A stretch of DNA of 64,000 nucleotides from Clostridia bacterium. Its GTDB lineage: Bacteria > Bacillota > Clostridia > Oscillospirales > CAG-272. The notes beneath the pieces were generated by a model. That model saw only the letters and a list, made by a program, of their open reading frames with translations. It ran no database searches and had not been told where the DNA came from. The stretch is taken from positions 62,001 to 126,000 of the forward strand of contig JAFQRL010000012.1 in NCBI GenBank assembly GCA_017410065.1, read 5' to 3'. The position numbers and the translations under genes are program-made. This document shows, one piece after another, positions 23,894-31,766 of this stretch (its first letter is position 1; each line of letters begins with the position of its first letter).

Positions 23894-25444
23894 TTATTTT
23901 GCCTTGCACTCTGCCTTAACAGCCTCGTAGGTATCCTCAATCTCCTTATCGGGCTTTGCGGTGAGGAGAGATACTGTAACAATGGCGATGGAGGAGATGA
24001 TGAATGCGGGGAGAAGCTCGTAAATATCAAACGCGCCGCCAAGAGGACGAATAAGGAACTTCCAGATAAATACGATTGCACCGCCCGAAACAATACCTGC
24101 AAGTGCGCCCCACTTGTTTGTTCTCTTCCAGAAGAGAGCAAAGATCACGATAGGACCGAATGCCGCACCGAAGCCCGCCCAAGCGAAGGAGACGATACGG
24201 AACACAGAGCTGTTGGGGTTCCAAGCAAGCACGATAGCAATAGCAGCTATAACGAGAACGCTGCCGCGGGCAAGCCACATCTGCGCCTTGTTGCCCATAT
24301 TCTTCCAAGCAAATCTCTTGATAAGATTCTCCGAAACGGAGGAGGATGCGGCAAGAAGCTGAGAGTCTGCGGTGGACATAATGGAAGCAAGTATGCCTGC
24401 TATAATAATACCTGCAATGATCGCACCGAAGGAATCAAGGCTTCCGATCGCGTTTGCAAAGTAGACAACGATACTTTCATTATCGAAGCCCTCTGCGGTG
24501 AGTAGACCGTTGTTTGCAACGAAGGAATAACCAAGCACGCCGATGAAGATCGCAATACCCATAGAGATAACGACCCAAGCAGAGCCAACGCGCCTTGAAA
24601 GCTTAAGCTTGTTCTTATCCTCGATAGCCATAAAGCGAAGGAGGATGTGAGGCATACCGAAGTAGCCGAGACCCCAAGCAAGCGTTGAAACGATAGGAAG
24701 GAAGCCGAAGCTGCCGTCTGTACCCGTGAGGCTGAAATACTGACCGAAGCTTTCAATACCGTCGATCTTGAGAATGTTCTCGCCGATCGCCGCCATACCG
24801 CCTGCGTTTTCTATGCCGAAGCAAACGACAACGAAGAGGGCAATAGTCATAACCACAGACTGAATAAGGTCGGTGATAGAAGCTGCGAGGAAGCCGCCCA
24901 TAACCGTGTATGCCACAAGTATTATTGCGCCAACGATCATAACCGTGTGATAATCAACGTTGAAGAGCGCGCTTGCAAGCTTACCGATAGCCGAGAAGCC
25001 CGAAGCGGTGTAGGGAACGAAGAAAACTATAATAACCACAGCGGCGATTGCCGTGAGGAAGCCTGCCTTATCGCCAAATCTATCGGAGAGGAAGGCGGGG
25101 ATGGTGTTTGACCTTGTTTTTTCGGAATAGATCCTGATCCTCTTTGCCACAAGCAGCCAGTTGAGATATGTACCAACGGCAAGACCGATCGCGGTCCAAA
25201 CAGCCTCTGCAAAGCCCGCGTTATAGCCGATGCCGTTAATAAGCGCAAGACCCGGAAGACCCATAAGCAGCCAGGACGACATATCCGAAGCCTCCGCACT
25301 CATCGCAGTAACCAAAGGACCGAGCTTTCTGCCGCCGAGATACATATCGTCGGAGGTCTTGTTTTTCTTAGAGAGCCTTGCACCAAGATATACCATAAAG
25401 CCAAGGTACACAAGGACTGCAAAGATCATCATTGTGAACTTCAT
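23894..25444 (-). CDS. putP: Sodium:solute symporter, PutP-like
   Basis: This 516-residue membrane protein has about 13 transmembrane helices. The pattern (GGRKLGPLVTAMSAEASDMSSW, GLPG, then LLASIMSTADSQLL-type sequence near residue 350) matches the Na+/proline symporter branch of the SSS family. It imports proline or a related solute with sodium. ATG 25444 has AGGAG at a good distance; a longer frame to 25507 would run into the promoter. It is divergent from a TetR regulator. An 18-base palindrome next to its -35 box suggests repression. Confidence 0.88.
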   Translation of the reverse strand: MKFTMMIFAVLVYLGFMVYLGARLSKKNKTSDDMYLGGRKLGPLVTAMSAEASDMSSWLLMGLPGLALINGIGYNAGFAEAVWTAIGLAVGTYLNWLLVAKRIRIYSEKTRSNTIPAFLSDRFGDKAGFLTAIAAVVIIVFFVPYTASGFSAIGKLASALFNVDYHTVMIVGAIILVAYTVMGGFLAASITDLIQSVVMTIALFVVVCFGIENAGGMAAIGENILKIDGIESFGQYFSLTGTDGSFGFLPIVSTLAWGLGYFGMPHILLRFMAIEDKNKLKLSRRVGSAWVVISMGIAIFIGVLGYSFVANNGLLTAEGFDNESIVVYFANAIGSLDSFGAIIAGIIIAGILASIMSTADSQLLAASSSVSENLIKRFAWKNMGNKAQMWLARGSVLVIAAIAIVLAWNPNSSVFRIVSFAWAGFGAAFGPIVIFALFWKRTNKWGALAGIVSGGAIVFIWKFLIRPLGGAFDIYELLPAFIISSIAIVTVSLLTAKPDKEIEDTYEAVKAECKAK

Positions 25445-25478
25445 ATAATGAACTCCTTTATTAAAAAATAATACACAA

Positions 25479-25507
25479 ATTATAGCATATTTATTAATTA
25501 AAGTCAA
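25479..25507 (-). promoter_or_regulatory. Promoter of the symporter
   Basis: On the minus strand TTGACT (25502-25507) is followed after 17 bases by TATAAT (25479-25484). Confidence 0.85.
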
Positions 25508-25525
25508 TATAGAACGTATTCTATA
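25508..25525. promoter_or_regulatory. Candidate TetR operator
   Basis: TATAGAA-CGTA-TTCTATA is an inverted repeat directly abutting the symporter -35 box. The 9-mer ACGTATTCT within it recurs in inverted form at 25664-25672, beside the -10 of the TetR gene. A related sequence, TAGAACGTTATTTA, lies at 25576-25589. Confidence 0.6.
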
Positions 25526-25704
25526 CTATTTTTGTAAAAACAGAGGAAAATGCAGACGGAGTCTGCACGTATTACTAGAACGTTATTTAAACTTAAATTG
25601 TAAACATTTTGTTAACAAACCCAAAAACAGGAAAAAATATGCTAAAATATAAGTAGTTTAAAGAGAATACGTAATGTATAATAAGGTATACAAAGGAGCG
25701 ACCT

Positions 25705-26292
25705 ATGAGACGTGCAGACCCGAAAACCAAGAGTAAGATCATTTCCGCCGCCTGGCGGCTGTTTTACGACCAAGGCTACGATAACACCACCGTTGAGGAT
25801 ATCGTTTCAGCCTCCCTCACCTCCAAGGGAACCTTCTATCATTATTTCGACGGCAAGGACGCCCTCCTCGGCACACTATCCACCCTCTTTGACGATAAAT
25901 ACAGCGAGCTCGTTCCCCATCTTTCCGAGATCGAAAGCAGCTTCGATAGGCTTATATTCCTGAACGCGGAGCTTTTTGGAATGATAGAGCGAAGCATCTC
26001 GGTGGAGCTTCTCTCAAAGCTCCTTTCAACACAGCTTCTCGTTAAGGGTGAGCGTCACCTCCTGGACCGAGACAGGCTCTATTTCAAGCTCCTTGAAAAA
26101 ACCGTTCGCGAGGGTCAGAGCGCAGGCGAGCTTCGCTCCGATATATCCTCCAGCGAAATAGTTAAGGCATACGCCCTCGCCGAGCGAGCATTTATGTACG
26201 ATTGGTGCCTCTGCTCGGGCGAATACTCTCTTAAGTCCTACGCCTGCCCCGTCTTCCACGCATTTCTTTCAACCTACTTGAACAGATCCTGA
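25705..26292 (+). CDS. TetR/AcrR-family regulator
   Basis: This 195-residue regulator has an N-terminal TetR helix-turn-helix (RSKIISAAWRLFYDQGYDNTTVEDI-like region, then GTFYHYFDGKDALL) and a helical ligand domain. It is divergent from the Na+/solute symporter, and its own -10 region (TATAAT 25677-25682) overlaps a copy of the candidate operator. It therefore probably represses both genes and senses a transported solute or membrane-active compound. AAGGAG lies 9 bases before the ATG, and a strong terminator follows. Confidence 0.9.
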   Translation: MRRADPKTKSKIISAAWRLFYDQGYDNTTVEDIVSASLTSKGTFYHYFDGKDALLGTLSTLFDDKYSELVPHLSEIESSFDRLIFLNAELFGMIERSISVELLSKLLSTQLLVKGERHLLDRDRLYFKLLEKTVREGQSAGELRSDISSSEIVKAYALAERAFMYDWCLCSGEYSLKSYACPVFHAFLSTYLNRS

Positions 26293-26305
26293 AAAAATAA
26301 AATAT

Positions 26306-26347
26306 AAAACAGATTTCGGGCAGTTTTCTATCCGAAATCTGTTTTTT
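26306..26347 (+). terminator. Terminator of the TetR gene
   Basis: AAAACAGATTTCGG at 26306-26319 pairs with CCGAAATCTGTTTT at 26332-26345. Confidence 0.88.
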
Positions 26348-26376
26348 CAATACAACCATTCCCAAAGAGCCAACAT

Positions 26377-26589
26377 TTAATATCTGGTTGGATTGTCGGT
26401 TTCTCCAAGCAAGTAATCTATGCTTGTATTATAAAGCCTTGAGAGCTTTATGAGTATGGCGGTGGGAATATCGTTTTCACCTGTTTCATATTTGGAATAT
26501 CCTGTTTGGGACATACCGAGTAGCTTTGCAAGCTTAGTTTGGCTCATATCTCTATCTTCTCTTAAATCACGGATTCTTTTGTATTTCAT
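26377..26589 (-). CDS. Small XRE-family DNA-binding protein
   Basis: This 70-residue protein is essentially one Cro/CI helix-turn-helix domain (MSQTKLAKLLGMSQTGYSKYE recognition region, then SRLYNTSIDYLLGET). It probably represses its own promoter and the divergent pair of membrane-anchored proteins. AT content is higher than in neighbouring genes, which fits a small acquired unit. Confidence 0.85.
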   Translation of the reverse strand: MKYKRIRDLREDRDMSQTKLAKLLGMSQTGYSKYETGENDIPTAILIKLSRLYNTSIDYLLGETDNPTRY

Positions 26590-26627
26590 TTAGCACCCCA
26601 TATCGTTCTTTGATAAAATTATAATCT

Positions 26628-26672
26628 AATCTGATTTAGGGTATTGACTTTTAACCTGAAACAGATTATAAT
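26628..26672 (+). promoter_or_regulatory. Promoter with candidate XRE operator
   Basis: TTGACT (26644-26649) and TATAAT (26667-26672) have a 17-base spacer. AATCTGATTTAGG at 26628-26640 and CCTGAAACAGATT at 26655-26667 form an inverted repeat spanning the -35 and reaching the -10, well placed for repression by the divergent XRE protein. Confidence 0.65.
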
Positions 26673-26739
26673 ATTGTTAAAGGGACGATTGCTCATAAAG
26701 AACGATGTTTTAAACTTTGAAAGGGGATTATGTGGAAAA

Positions 26740-27063
26740 ATGGGTGGAATATTTACGGTGTTTATAGCTATTCTTTTAGTTGCCTGGATGGTTGATAGCA
26801 TTAAATCCGGCAATAAGTTCAGGGATTGTTGCAAAAAAATAGAGGTGGGAATGTCAATTGACGAGGTCCTTGAAATTATGGGAAAGCCAAGCTTTGTAAA
26901 GCAACATCAAGATGGAAGTTATGAAGCGGTTTACGAAAAGAGTGAATGGAAAGGCTTTTTCAGAGGAGGCACAGCAACAAGAAGAATGGAAATAGTGTTT
27001 TCCACTGAGGATATAGTTATTTCAGTTGGAAGAAATGATGATTGCTTCCGTTCTGGGTGGTAA
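26740..27063 (+). CDS. Membrane-anchored SmpA/BamE-like small protein
   Basis: This 107-residue protein has an N-terminal hydrophobic helix (FTVFIAILLVAWMV) that could be an anchor. After it, KIEVGMSIDEVLEIMGKPS and a QDGSYEAVYE strand match the small SmpA/OmlA (BamE-like) alpha-beta fold. I chose ATG 26740, preceded by AAAGGGGA; longer frames begin inside the promoter. It is probably co-transcribed with the following gene (two-base gap). The function is unknown; in Gram-positives this fold occurs in various small envelope proteins. Confidence 0.65.
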   Translation: MGGIFTVFIAILLVAWMVDSIKSGNKFRDCCKKIEVGMSIDEVLEIMGKPSFVKQHQDGSYEAVYEKSEWKGFFRGGTATRRMEIVFSTEDIVISVGRNDDCFRSGW

Positions 27064-27065
27064 AA

Positions 27066-27698
27066 GTGGTTAATAGTAAAAAGAAAGCAGTTTTTAGTAT
27101 AATAGGTGTCGTACTTATTGTTGCATTAGGCTTATATTTATTGAGGGTCAATAGATGGTTTACAGATCGAAAGTTGATTGCATTTATCGAAGATAATAAA
27201 AATGCCGTTTTCATTCCGCGCGGATACGGAAACACCGAATTCGAAAGTGTGTGGTCTGATAGATTTTCCGTGGGTGTTGGATATAGCGAGATAAGAAATG
27301 ATTTTTGCATTTATTCGGCTCCGAGGTATGTACATTATTCGGGGACGGAATTAAGAGGTGGAAAATATTATTTGGAATGTGAAATGGTATTTAGCTGGAA
27401 ATCGTACGGAACTGATAATTTTTTTGCATGGGTTTATTTATATGAGTCCTATACAAACAAAGTAACGAATAAGACTTATTATTCACTGTATGGGACTGTG
27501 ATTTTAAGCGACCTCGATAATGAATTAGATCGTCAACAGTTGTTTAAAAATGCCGATATTATTGATAATAGCAGTTATTTAAGCAACAGTTTATTGGTAT
27601 ATGAAGCAAGAGCTTTAGCAAAAGACACAATTAACAACGTAAATAGTCTTTTTAATAATTTTGATTTGCACGAACTGGTTAAATCGTTATATGATTAG
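27066..27698 (+). CDS. Single-pass membrane protein, unknown
   Basis: This protein of about 210 residues starts at GTG 27066, right after the stop of the preceding gene. It has one N-terminal transmembrane helix (VFSIIGVVLIVALGLYLL) and a soluble domain rich in Tyr and Asn that looks like mixed beta structure (YYLECEMVFSWKSYG, FFAWVYLYESYTNK). I recognise no family. It is AT-rich like its two neighbours, which suggests that the XRE gene and this pair arrived together. A bidirectional terminator follows. Confidence 0.65.
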   Translation: MVNSKKKAVFSIIGVVLIVALGLYLLRVNRWFTDRKLIAFIEDNKNAVFIPRGYGNTEFESVWSDRFSVGVGYSEIRNDFCIYSAPRYVHYSGTELRGGKYYLECEMVFSWKSYGTDNFFAWVYLYESYTNKVTNKTYYSLYGTVILSDLDNELDRQQLFKNADIIDNSSYLSNSLLVYEARALAKDTINNVNSLFNNFDLHELVKSLYD

Positions 27699-27702
27699 AT
27701 AT

Positions 27703-27751
27703 AAATATGAGGCACTGCGTACCGAAATGGATTACGCAGTGCCTCATATTT
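27703..27751. terminator. Bidirectional terminator between convergent genes
   Basis: A 19-bp perfect stem pairs 27703-27721 with 27733-27751 (core GAGGCACTGCGTA). Confidence 0.9.
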
Positions 27752-27757
27752 AATACT

Positions 27758-28228
27758 TTAAGCGATATATGCCTTCTTTATTCTCACGCCGATCTTGGGT
27801 CTGTCGTTATAATCGGTGGGGATAGCCGCGATCTCGTCAACCGCTTCAATGCCCGAGACCACCTTGCCGAATGCCGCGTACTGACCGTCAAGGTGAGGTG
27901 CGTCCTGATGCATAATGAAGAACTGGGAGGATGCGGAGTTGGGGTCAAAGGCTCTTGCCATAGAGATAACGCCGCGAGTGTGCTTTATGGGGTTGTTCAC
28001 GCCGTTTGCGCGGAATTCGCCCTTGATATTCTCCTTTGCGCCGCCCATTCCGTTGCCGAGAGGATCGCCGCCCTGGATCATAAAGCCTGGGATAACTCTG
28101 TGGAAGGTGAGTCCGTCGTAGAAGCCCTCGGAAACGAGCTTCTCAAAATTCTTAACCGTGATGGGTGCCGCGTCGGGGTAGAGCTCAAGCTCGATCCTTG
28201 CGCCGTTTTCCATTTCAATAACTACCAT
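27758..28228 (-). CDS. Peptidyl-prolyl cis-trans isomerase, cyclophilin type
   Basis: This 156-residue compact cyclophilin speeds up Xaa-Pro isomerisation during folding. The catalytic and binding residues are all visible: FHRVIPGFMIQGGDP (catalytic Arg), SASSQFFIM and HLDGQYAAFGKV. There is no signal peptide, so it is cytoplasmic. AAGGAG precedes the ATG. It has its own terminator, shared with the convergent gene. Confidence 0.95.
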   Translation of the reverse strand: MVVIEMENGARIELELYPDAAPITVKNFEKLVSEGFYDGLTFHRVIPGFMIQGGDPLGNGMGGAKENIKGEFRANGVNNPIKHTRGVISMARAFDPNSASSQFFIMHQDAPHLDGQYAAFGKVVSGIEAVDEIAAIPTDYNDRPKIGVRIKKAYIA

Positions 28229-28435
28229 TGTTTTTTCTCCTTTATATAAATCTTTTTGTTTTTAACATATTTAAAATCTTTTTTTATCATTATATAATCA
28301 AAGCTTGATCATTGCACAGCTTTATTTTATGCCGATCGGTAATAATACCCGAATAGGTGGCTATAATTTTATTAGCCGACGGTGCTCGCTCTGCGCGCCG
28401 AATTGCGGTTAAAACTAGGTTGGGTGGTGATCAAT

Positions 28436-29605
28436 ATGAAAAGAGAGCGACTTGAATATACCGCGCTGATCCTTATTGCGCTTATCGGAGGCGGCGTTGT
28501 GCTGATGGTGCTGATGCGCCATATTCTGCCTGTGGCACTGCCTTTTCTTATTGCCTGGTGCACGGCACTTGCGGTGCGGGGACCGTCAAAGCGGCTCTCG
28601 GAAAAATTGAAGCTACCCGAGCGCATAATACGCCCCGTCCTTGCTATCCTGATAGCACTGCTTCTGTTTTTGCTCGTCGGGCTGTTTTTATGGCAGCTTA
28701 TCACTCTTATATGGAATACTCTTGCCGATATTGCCGAGGGCGGCAACCCGATATACGAGCTCCTTCATTCGCTCACCGAGGGCAGATTTACCATCTTCGG
28801 CAAGGTCATTCCCGAGGAGCTTGCAGAAACGATCACGGGTGCTCTCGGCAGCTTTCTTTCGTCTGCCTTATCCTTTGCGGCGGCAGGGGTAACAAAGCTT
28901 GCCTCTGCAATTCCAAGCGCCCTGCTATTCGTCCTCGTGACGGTTATTGCCATCATATATTTTGCCATAGATCTTGAGAAAATCAACGCACGGGTGCGCC
29001 GTTTGCTACCAAAAGCCCTCTGCGAGAAGCTTTCGTTTTTGCGAGGGCGGTTTATGTCCCTTGGAAAAAAGACTGTCGGCGCATACCTTATAATATTCGG
29101 CATCACCTTCGTTATAATGCTTGTGGGTCTTATTTTTATGAGGGTGGAGGCTCCGATGCTCGTGGCATTGATAATAGCCTTTCTGGATCTTTTGCCTGTT
29201 ATCGGCGTTGGAACCGTGCTCGTTCCCTGGAGCATTATCGGCTTTGCCACGGGAGATAGCTTTATCGGCATCGGAATGATAATTCTTTTTATCGTAAACA
29301 CCGTCGTGCGGGAGCTTGTGGAGCCGAAGATCCTCGGGAAAAATCTTGGAATTCACCCGATATTGTCCCTCGTCCTTATCTACGCAGGCTACGCGCTTTT
29401 TGGCTTCGCGGGGCTTCTTATAACACCCATAATAGCAGGCGTTATCGGCATCGTTACCGAAAGGGGCGACTCGCCGCGCAACGATAGTATTGGCGGCTCC
29501 GATAAAACCGACCTCGCGGATAACGAAGGGCGCGCCGATCCGAAAAAAGCTCACGGCAAAGCCGATGATAGCATCGAGGGAGGAGAGCGCCAAAACGGCA
29601 GATAG
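28436..29605 (+). CDS. AI-2E/YtvI-like membrane protein
   Basis: This 389-residue polytopic protein has a helical pattern of the AI-2E exporter superfamily: paired N-terminal helices, a large loop (about 115-150), then GVGTVLVPWSIIGFATGD and ELVEPKILGKNLGIHPILSL near residues 260-310. In spore formers a close relative is the sporulation membrane protein YtvI. I chose ATG 28436, with GGTGG just before it. The last 45 residues are a charged, low-complexity tail. The stop codon abuts a 42-bp tandem repeat. The transported substrate is unknown. Confidence 0.82.
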   Translation: MKRERLEYTALILIALIGGGVVLMVLMRHILPVALPFLIAWCTALAVRGPSKRLSEKLKLPERIIRPVLAILIALLLFLLVGLFLWQLITLIWNTLADIAEGGNPIYELLHSLTEGRFTIFGKVIPEELAETITGALGSFLSSALSFAAAGVTKLASAIPSALLFVLVTVIAIIYFAIDLEKINARVRRLLPKALCEKLSFLRGRFMSLGKKTVGAYLIIFGITFVIMLVGLIFMRVEAPMLVALIIAFLDLLPVIGVGTVLVPWSIIGFATGDSFIGIGMIILFIVNTVVRELVEPKILGKNLGIHPILSLVLIYAGYALFGFAGLLITPIIAGVIGIVTERGDSPRNDSIGGSDKTDLADNEGRADPKKAHGKADDSIEGGERQNGR

Positions 29606-29702
29606 GCTTAAGGCCCGAATAGCGCAGAGCACCGTGACGGCGCAGAGGCTTAAAGCCCGAATAGCGCAGAGCACCGTGACGGCGCAGAGGCTTAAAGCCA
29701 CA
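29604..29702. repeat. 42-bp tandem repeat, about 2.3 copies
   Basis: AGGCTTAAAGCC-type units begin at 29604, 29646 and 29688 with an exact 42-bp period. The first two copies are nearly identical and include GAATAGCGCAGAGCACCGTG. They follow directly on the stop codon of the AI-2E-like gene. Confidence 0.9.
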
Positions 29703-29730
29703 AGCTCGACCGATAGACTATCTTAAAGCT

Positions 29731-30441
29731 TTAAATAAATATCAGACCGCCGAGATCCCGAAGGGGCTCATCAGATAGGGAGACGGGCTCAAGAGAATGC
29801 TCCGCCGCCGCGACCTCAATAATATCCGCCGACGGATGGCGCGTGTAATCTCCGAGGAAAAACAGTTTATCTCCGCAAATGCCCGATGCTCCGCCGATGA
29901 AGCCGTATTCGTGGGGGGGCAGAGAAATGTGACCTTGCTCTATTCTGTACGCCGAAAGCCCCACAGACTCCGCGGCGCGAAGCATTCCCTCGTCTGCGCT
30001 TATGATGCCGTCGCCGAGGGATATCGCCGAGCAAGCGGGGTAGCCTTGTCTTATAAACAAAGGCTCAAGACCGCACTCTTCCGCAAGCCTTGTGACCGAT
30101 GGGGAGATGCTCCCCTTGCGGCAGAATAAATACTTGCCAACGCAAAGCGCATTATAGGCGCAGTCGGCAGGGAAGTCTCTGCCAAGGGGCTCGGAGGCTA
30201 CAATTATATTTATATCGCTGTGCCGCTCTCTCAGGTCGCTGAAAATATAGCCCGCCCTCTCGCAGTAATCCGCCGAGGTAACAAGCGTGCGCCCAAGCCT
30301 GAATATAAGCGTGTCGGGATGAGAGGAGATAGCCTCGCTCACATTGTCCGCCGCGGGAAGTATAAGCGGCTCAAGGCCGCGAATACGAAGAGCCCTTTCC
30401 ATCTTAGGGCTTATGCGGCTATCGCAAATAACAGTTTTCAT
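29731..30441 (-). CDS. DUF6873/GME-fold-like protein
   Basis: This 236-residue protein has no signal peptide or membrane helix. The C-terminal half, GDGIISADEGMLRA, QGHISLPPHEYGFIGGASG, LGDYTRHP and LSDEPLRDLGGL, matches what I recall of clostridial DUF6873 proteins, annotated as having a GME (amidinotransferase-like propeller) fold. No biochemical function is established. ATG 30441 was chosen because the upstream frame overlaps the rpmB terminator. It lies downstream of rpmB on the same strand, separated by that terminator. Confidence 0.7.
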   Translation of the reverse strand: MKTVICDSRISPKMERALRIRGLEPLILPAADNVSEAISSHPDTLIFRLGRTLVTSADYCERAGYIFSDLRERHSDINIIVASEPLGRDFPADCAYNALCVGKYLFCRKGSISPSVTRLAEECGLEPLFIRQGYPACSAISLGDGIISADEGMLRAAESVGLSAYRIEQGHISLPPHEYGFIGGASGICGDKLFFLGDYTRHPSADIIEVAAAEHSLEPVSLSDEPLRDLGGLIFI

Positions 30442-30510
30442 ATATAAAATATCCTGATAAGGTATCTTAATTTTTATTAAAAAACAAACCGCACCTCTTG
30501 CGGATAATAA

Positions 30511-30547
30511 TTTAAAAAGCTCTGCCTTTCCGACAGAGCTTTTTAAA
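30511..30547 (-). terminator. Terminator of rpmB
   Basis: TTTAAAAAGCTCTG at 30511-30524 pairs with CAGAGCTTTTTAAA at 30534-30547. Confidence 0.85.
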
Positions 30548-30554
30548 TAAACCT

Positions 30555-30740
30555 TTATGCGCGCTCGATCTTTCCGGAACGAAGGCAACGGGAGCAAACA
30601 CTAACGGTAGTGTTGGTTCCGTTAACAACAGCCTTTACCTTACGGATATTGGGCTTCCAGGTTCTATTGGTCTTACGGTTGGAGTGAGACACGTTGTGTC
30701 CGAAGGTTACGCCCTTACCGCAAATACTGCACTTAGCCAT
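30555..30740 (-). CDS. rpmB: 50S ribosomal protein bL28 (zinc form)
   Basis: This 61-residue protein of the large ribosomal subunit has the N-terminal MAKCSICGKG and the C-terminal VCSRCLRSGK, which supply two CxxC pairs that bind zinc in the C+ paralogue. Basic residues in the middle (HSNRKTNRTWKPN) contact rRNA. Length and motif are typical for Firmicutes. GGAGG lies close to the ATG, and a promoter of its own sits just upstream. Confidence 0.97.
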   Translation of the reverse strand: MAKCSICGKGVTFGHNVSHSNRKTNRTWKPNIRKVKAVVNGTNTTVSVCSRCLRSGKIERA

Positions 30741-30818
30741 TTTGACACCTCCAAAAATCCCGCTCTCTCGAGCGTATTTTTATATATTTTTTTATTTTTG
30801 CATAAATCAGCAGATGAT

Positions 30819-30847
30819 ATTATAGCATATCGATCTGGAAAAAGCAA
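30819..30847 (-). promoter_or_regulatory. Promoter of rpmB
   Basis: On the minus strand TTGCTT is followed after 17 bases by TATAAT. Confidence 0.7.
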
Positions 30848-30884
30848 GTCCTTTTTTAAAAAAAATCAAAATTTTTCAAAAAAA

Positions 30885-31634
30885 TCAGTTGGTCGTAGCC
30901 TCATAATAGGTTTCAAGGTATTCTTTTGGAGACATTCCCGTGTGATATTTAAAGAATTTCAAAAAATATTTATAGTCCGAAAAACCGCACCGCTCGCATA
31001 CCTCCGCTAATCTGCCCCCAACCAAAAGCTCGCGCTTTATAGCCTCGGTGCGAACTCCGTCTGCATATTGCTTCAGCCCTGTGCCGCACCTCTCTTTGAA
31101 ATATCTTGATAGATAATCGGGGTTATAGCCAAGCTCCTCCGATAGCTCCGCAACCGAAAAGCCTGTGAGCCTGTGCCGCCTCGCATATTCCTTTATCCTC
31201 GCTATAAGGCTGCCGTCCTCCTCGTGCACGTAGCAAAGCTCTGCAAGAAGCGCGCGGAGAATACATTCGCAAACGCCCTCGGGATAGCCCTCTGCTCTTT
31301 CGTAATGAAGCACCTCCCGCGCAAGAAGATGTACTCTGTCAAGGCTCCTTGGGCGAGAGAGGCGGGGAGGGAGCATATCCGCCGTGGCACCGTCGAAATG
31401 AAGCCAGATAAAGGAGCAGCCCTCAGTCTCCTCATAGCCGCCGTGAGGCTCCTTCGGAAGGATCTTAAGCACGTCTCCCTCCTCGGCGAGTATTCGCTCT
31501 CCTCCAATCTCCATAGCAAGAGTGCCGCTCCTCATTATTATCAGCTCCGTTGAGCTTATGGTGCGGCTGATATGCTTATATGTGCGGTCGGTTGAAAATA
31601 TACCGCCGCGGAGAAATTTAAGATTTCCTGTCAT
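30885..31634 (-). CDS. AraC-family regulator, third
   Basis: This regulator of about 249 residues has an N-terminal cupin-type sensor (IMRSGTLAMEIGG, EGDVLKILPKEPHGG, then SFIWLHFDG) and two C-terminal helix-turn-helix motifs (FSVAELSEELGYNPDYLSRYFK and EVCERCGFSDYKYFLKFFKYH). It is divergent from the GH127 arabinofuranosidase gene and is the likely activator of that gene in response to an arabinose-containing glycan. I chose ATG 31634, though its GAGGTG is somewhat distant; a GTG at 31655 is an alternative. Confidence 0.87.
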   Translation of the reverse strand: MTGNLKFLRGGIFSTDRTYKHISRTISSTELIIMRSGTLAMEIGGERILAEEGDVLKILPKEPHGGYEETEGCSFIWLHFDGATADMLPPRLSRPRSLDRVHLLAREVLHYERAEGYPEGVCECILRALLAELCYVHEEDGSLIARIKEYARRHRLTGFSVAELSEELGYNPDYLSRYFKERCGTGLKQYADGVRTEAIKRELLVGGRLAEVCERCGFSDYKYFLKFFKYHTGMSPKEYLETYYEATTN

Positions 31635-31669
31635 AGTCGGATTTTTGCACCTCACGTTGGTTTTTGGAG

Positions 31670-31698
31670 TTGATTATAGCTTGCGCTTATGCTACAAT
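31670..31698 (+). promoter_or_regulatory. Promoter of the GH127 gene
   Basis: TTGATT (31670-31675) and TACAAT (31693-31698) have a 17-base spacer containing the partial palindrome AGCTTGCGCTTATGCT. Confidence 0.7.
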
Positions 31699-31766
31699 TA
31701 TATCAGCATATAAATAAAAAATCAACCTTTTTCTTAAAATAAAACCGACAGTAAGGAGAAAAAACC

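Noticed and set aside
29006..29701. Minus-strand frame with 14-residue repeats
   Set aside because: The repeats come from the 42-bp DNA repeat, and the rest is antisense to the AI-2E-like gene. There is no ribosome site.
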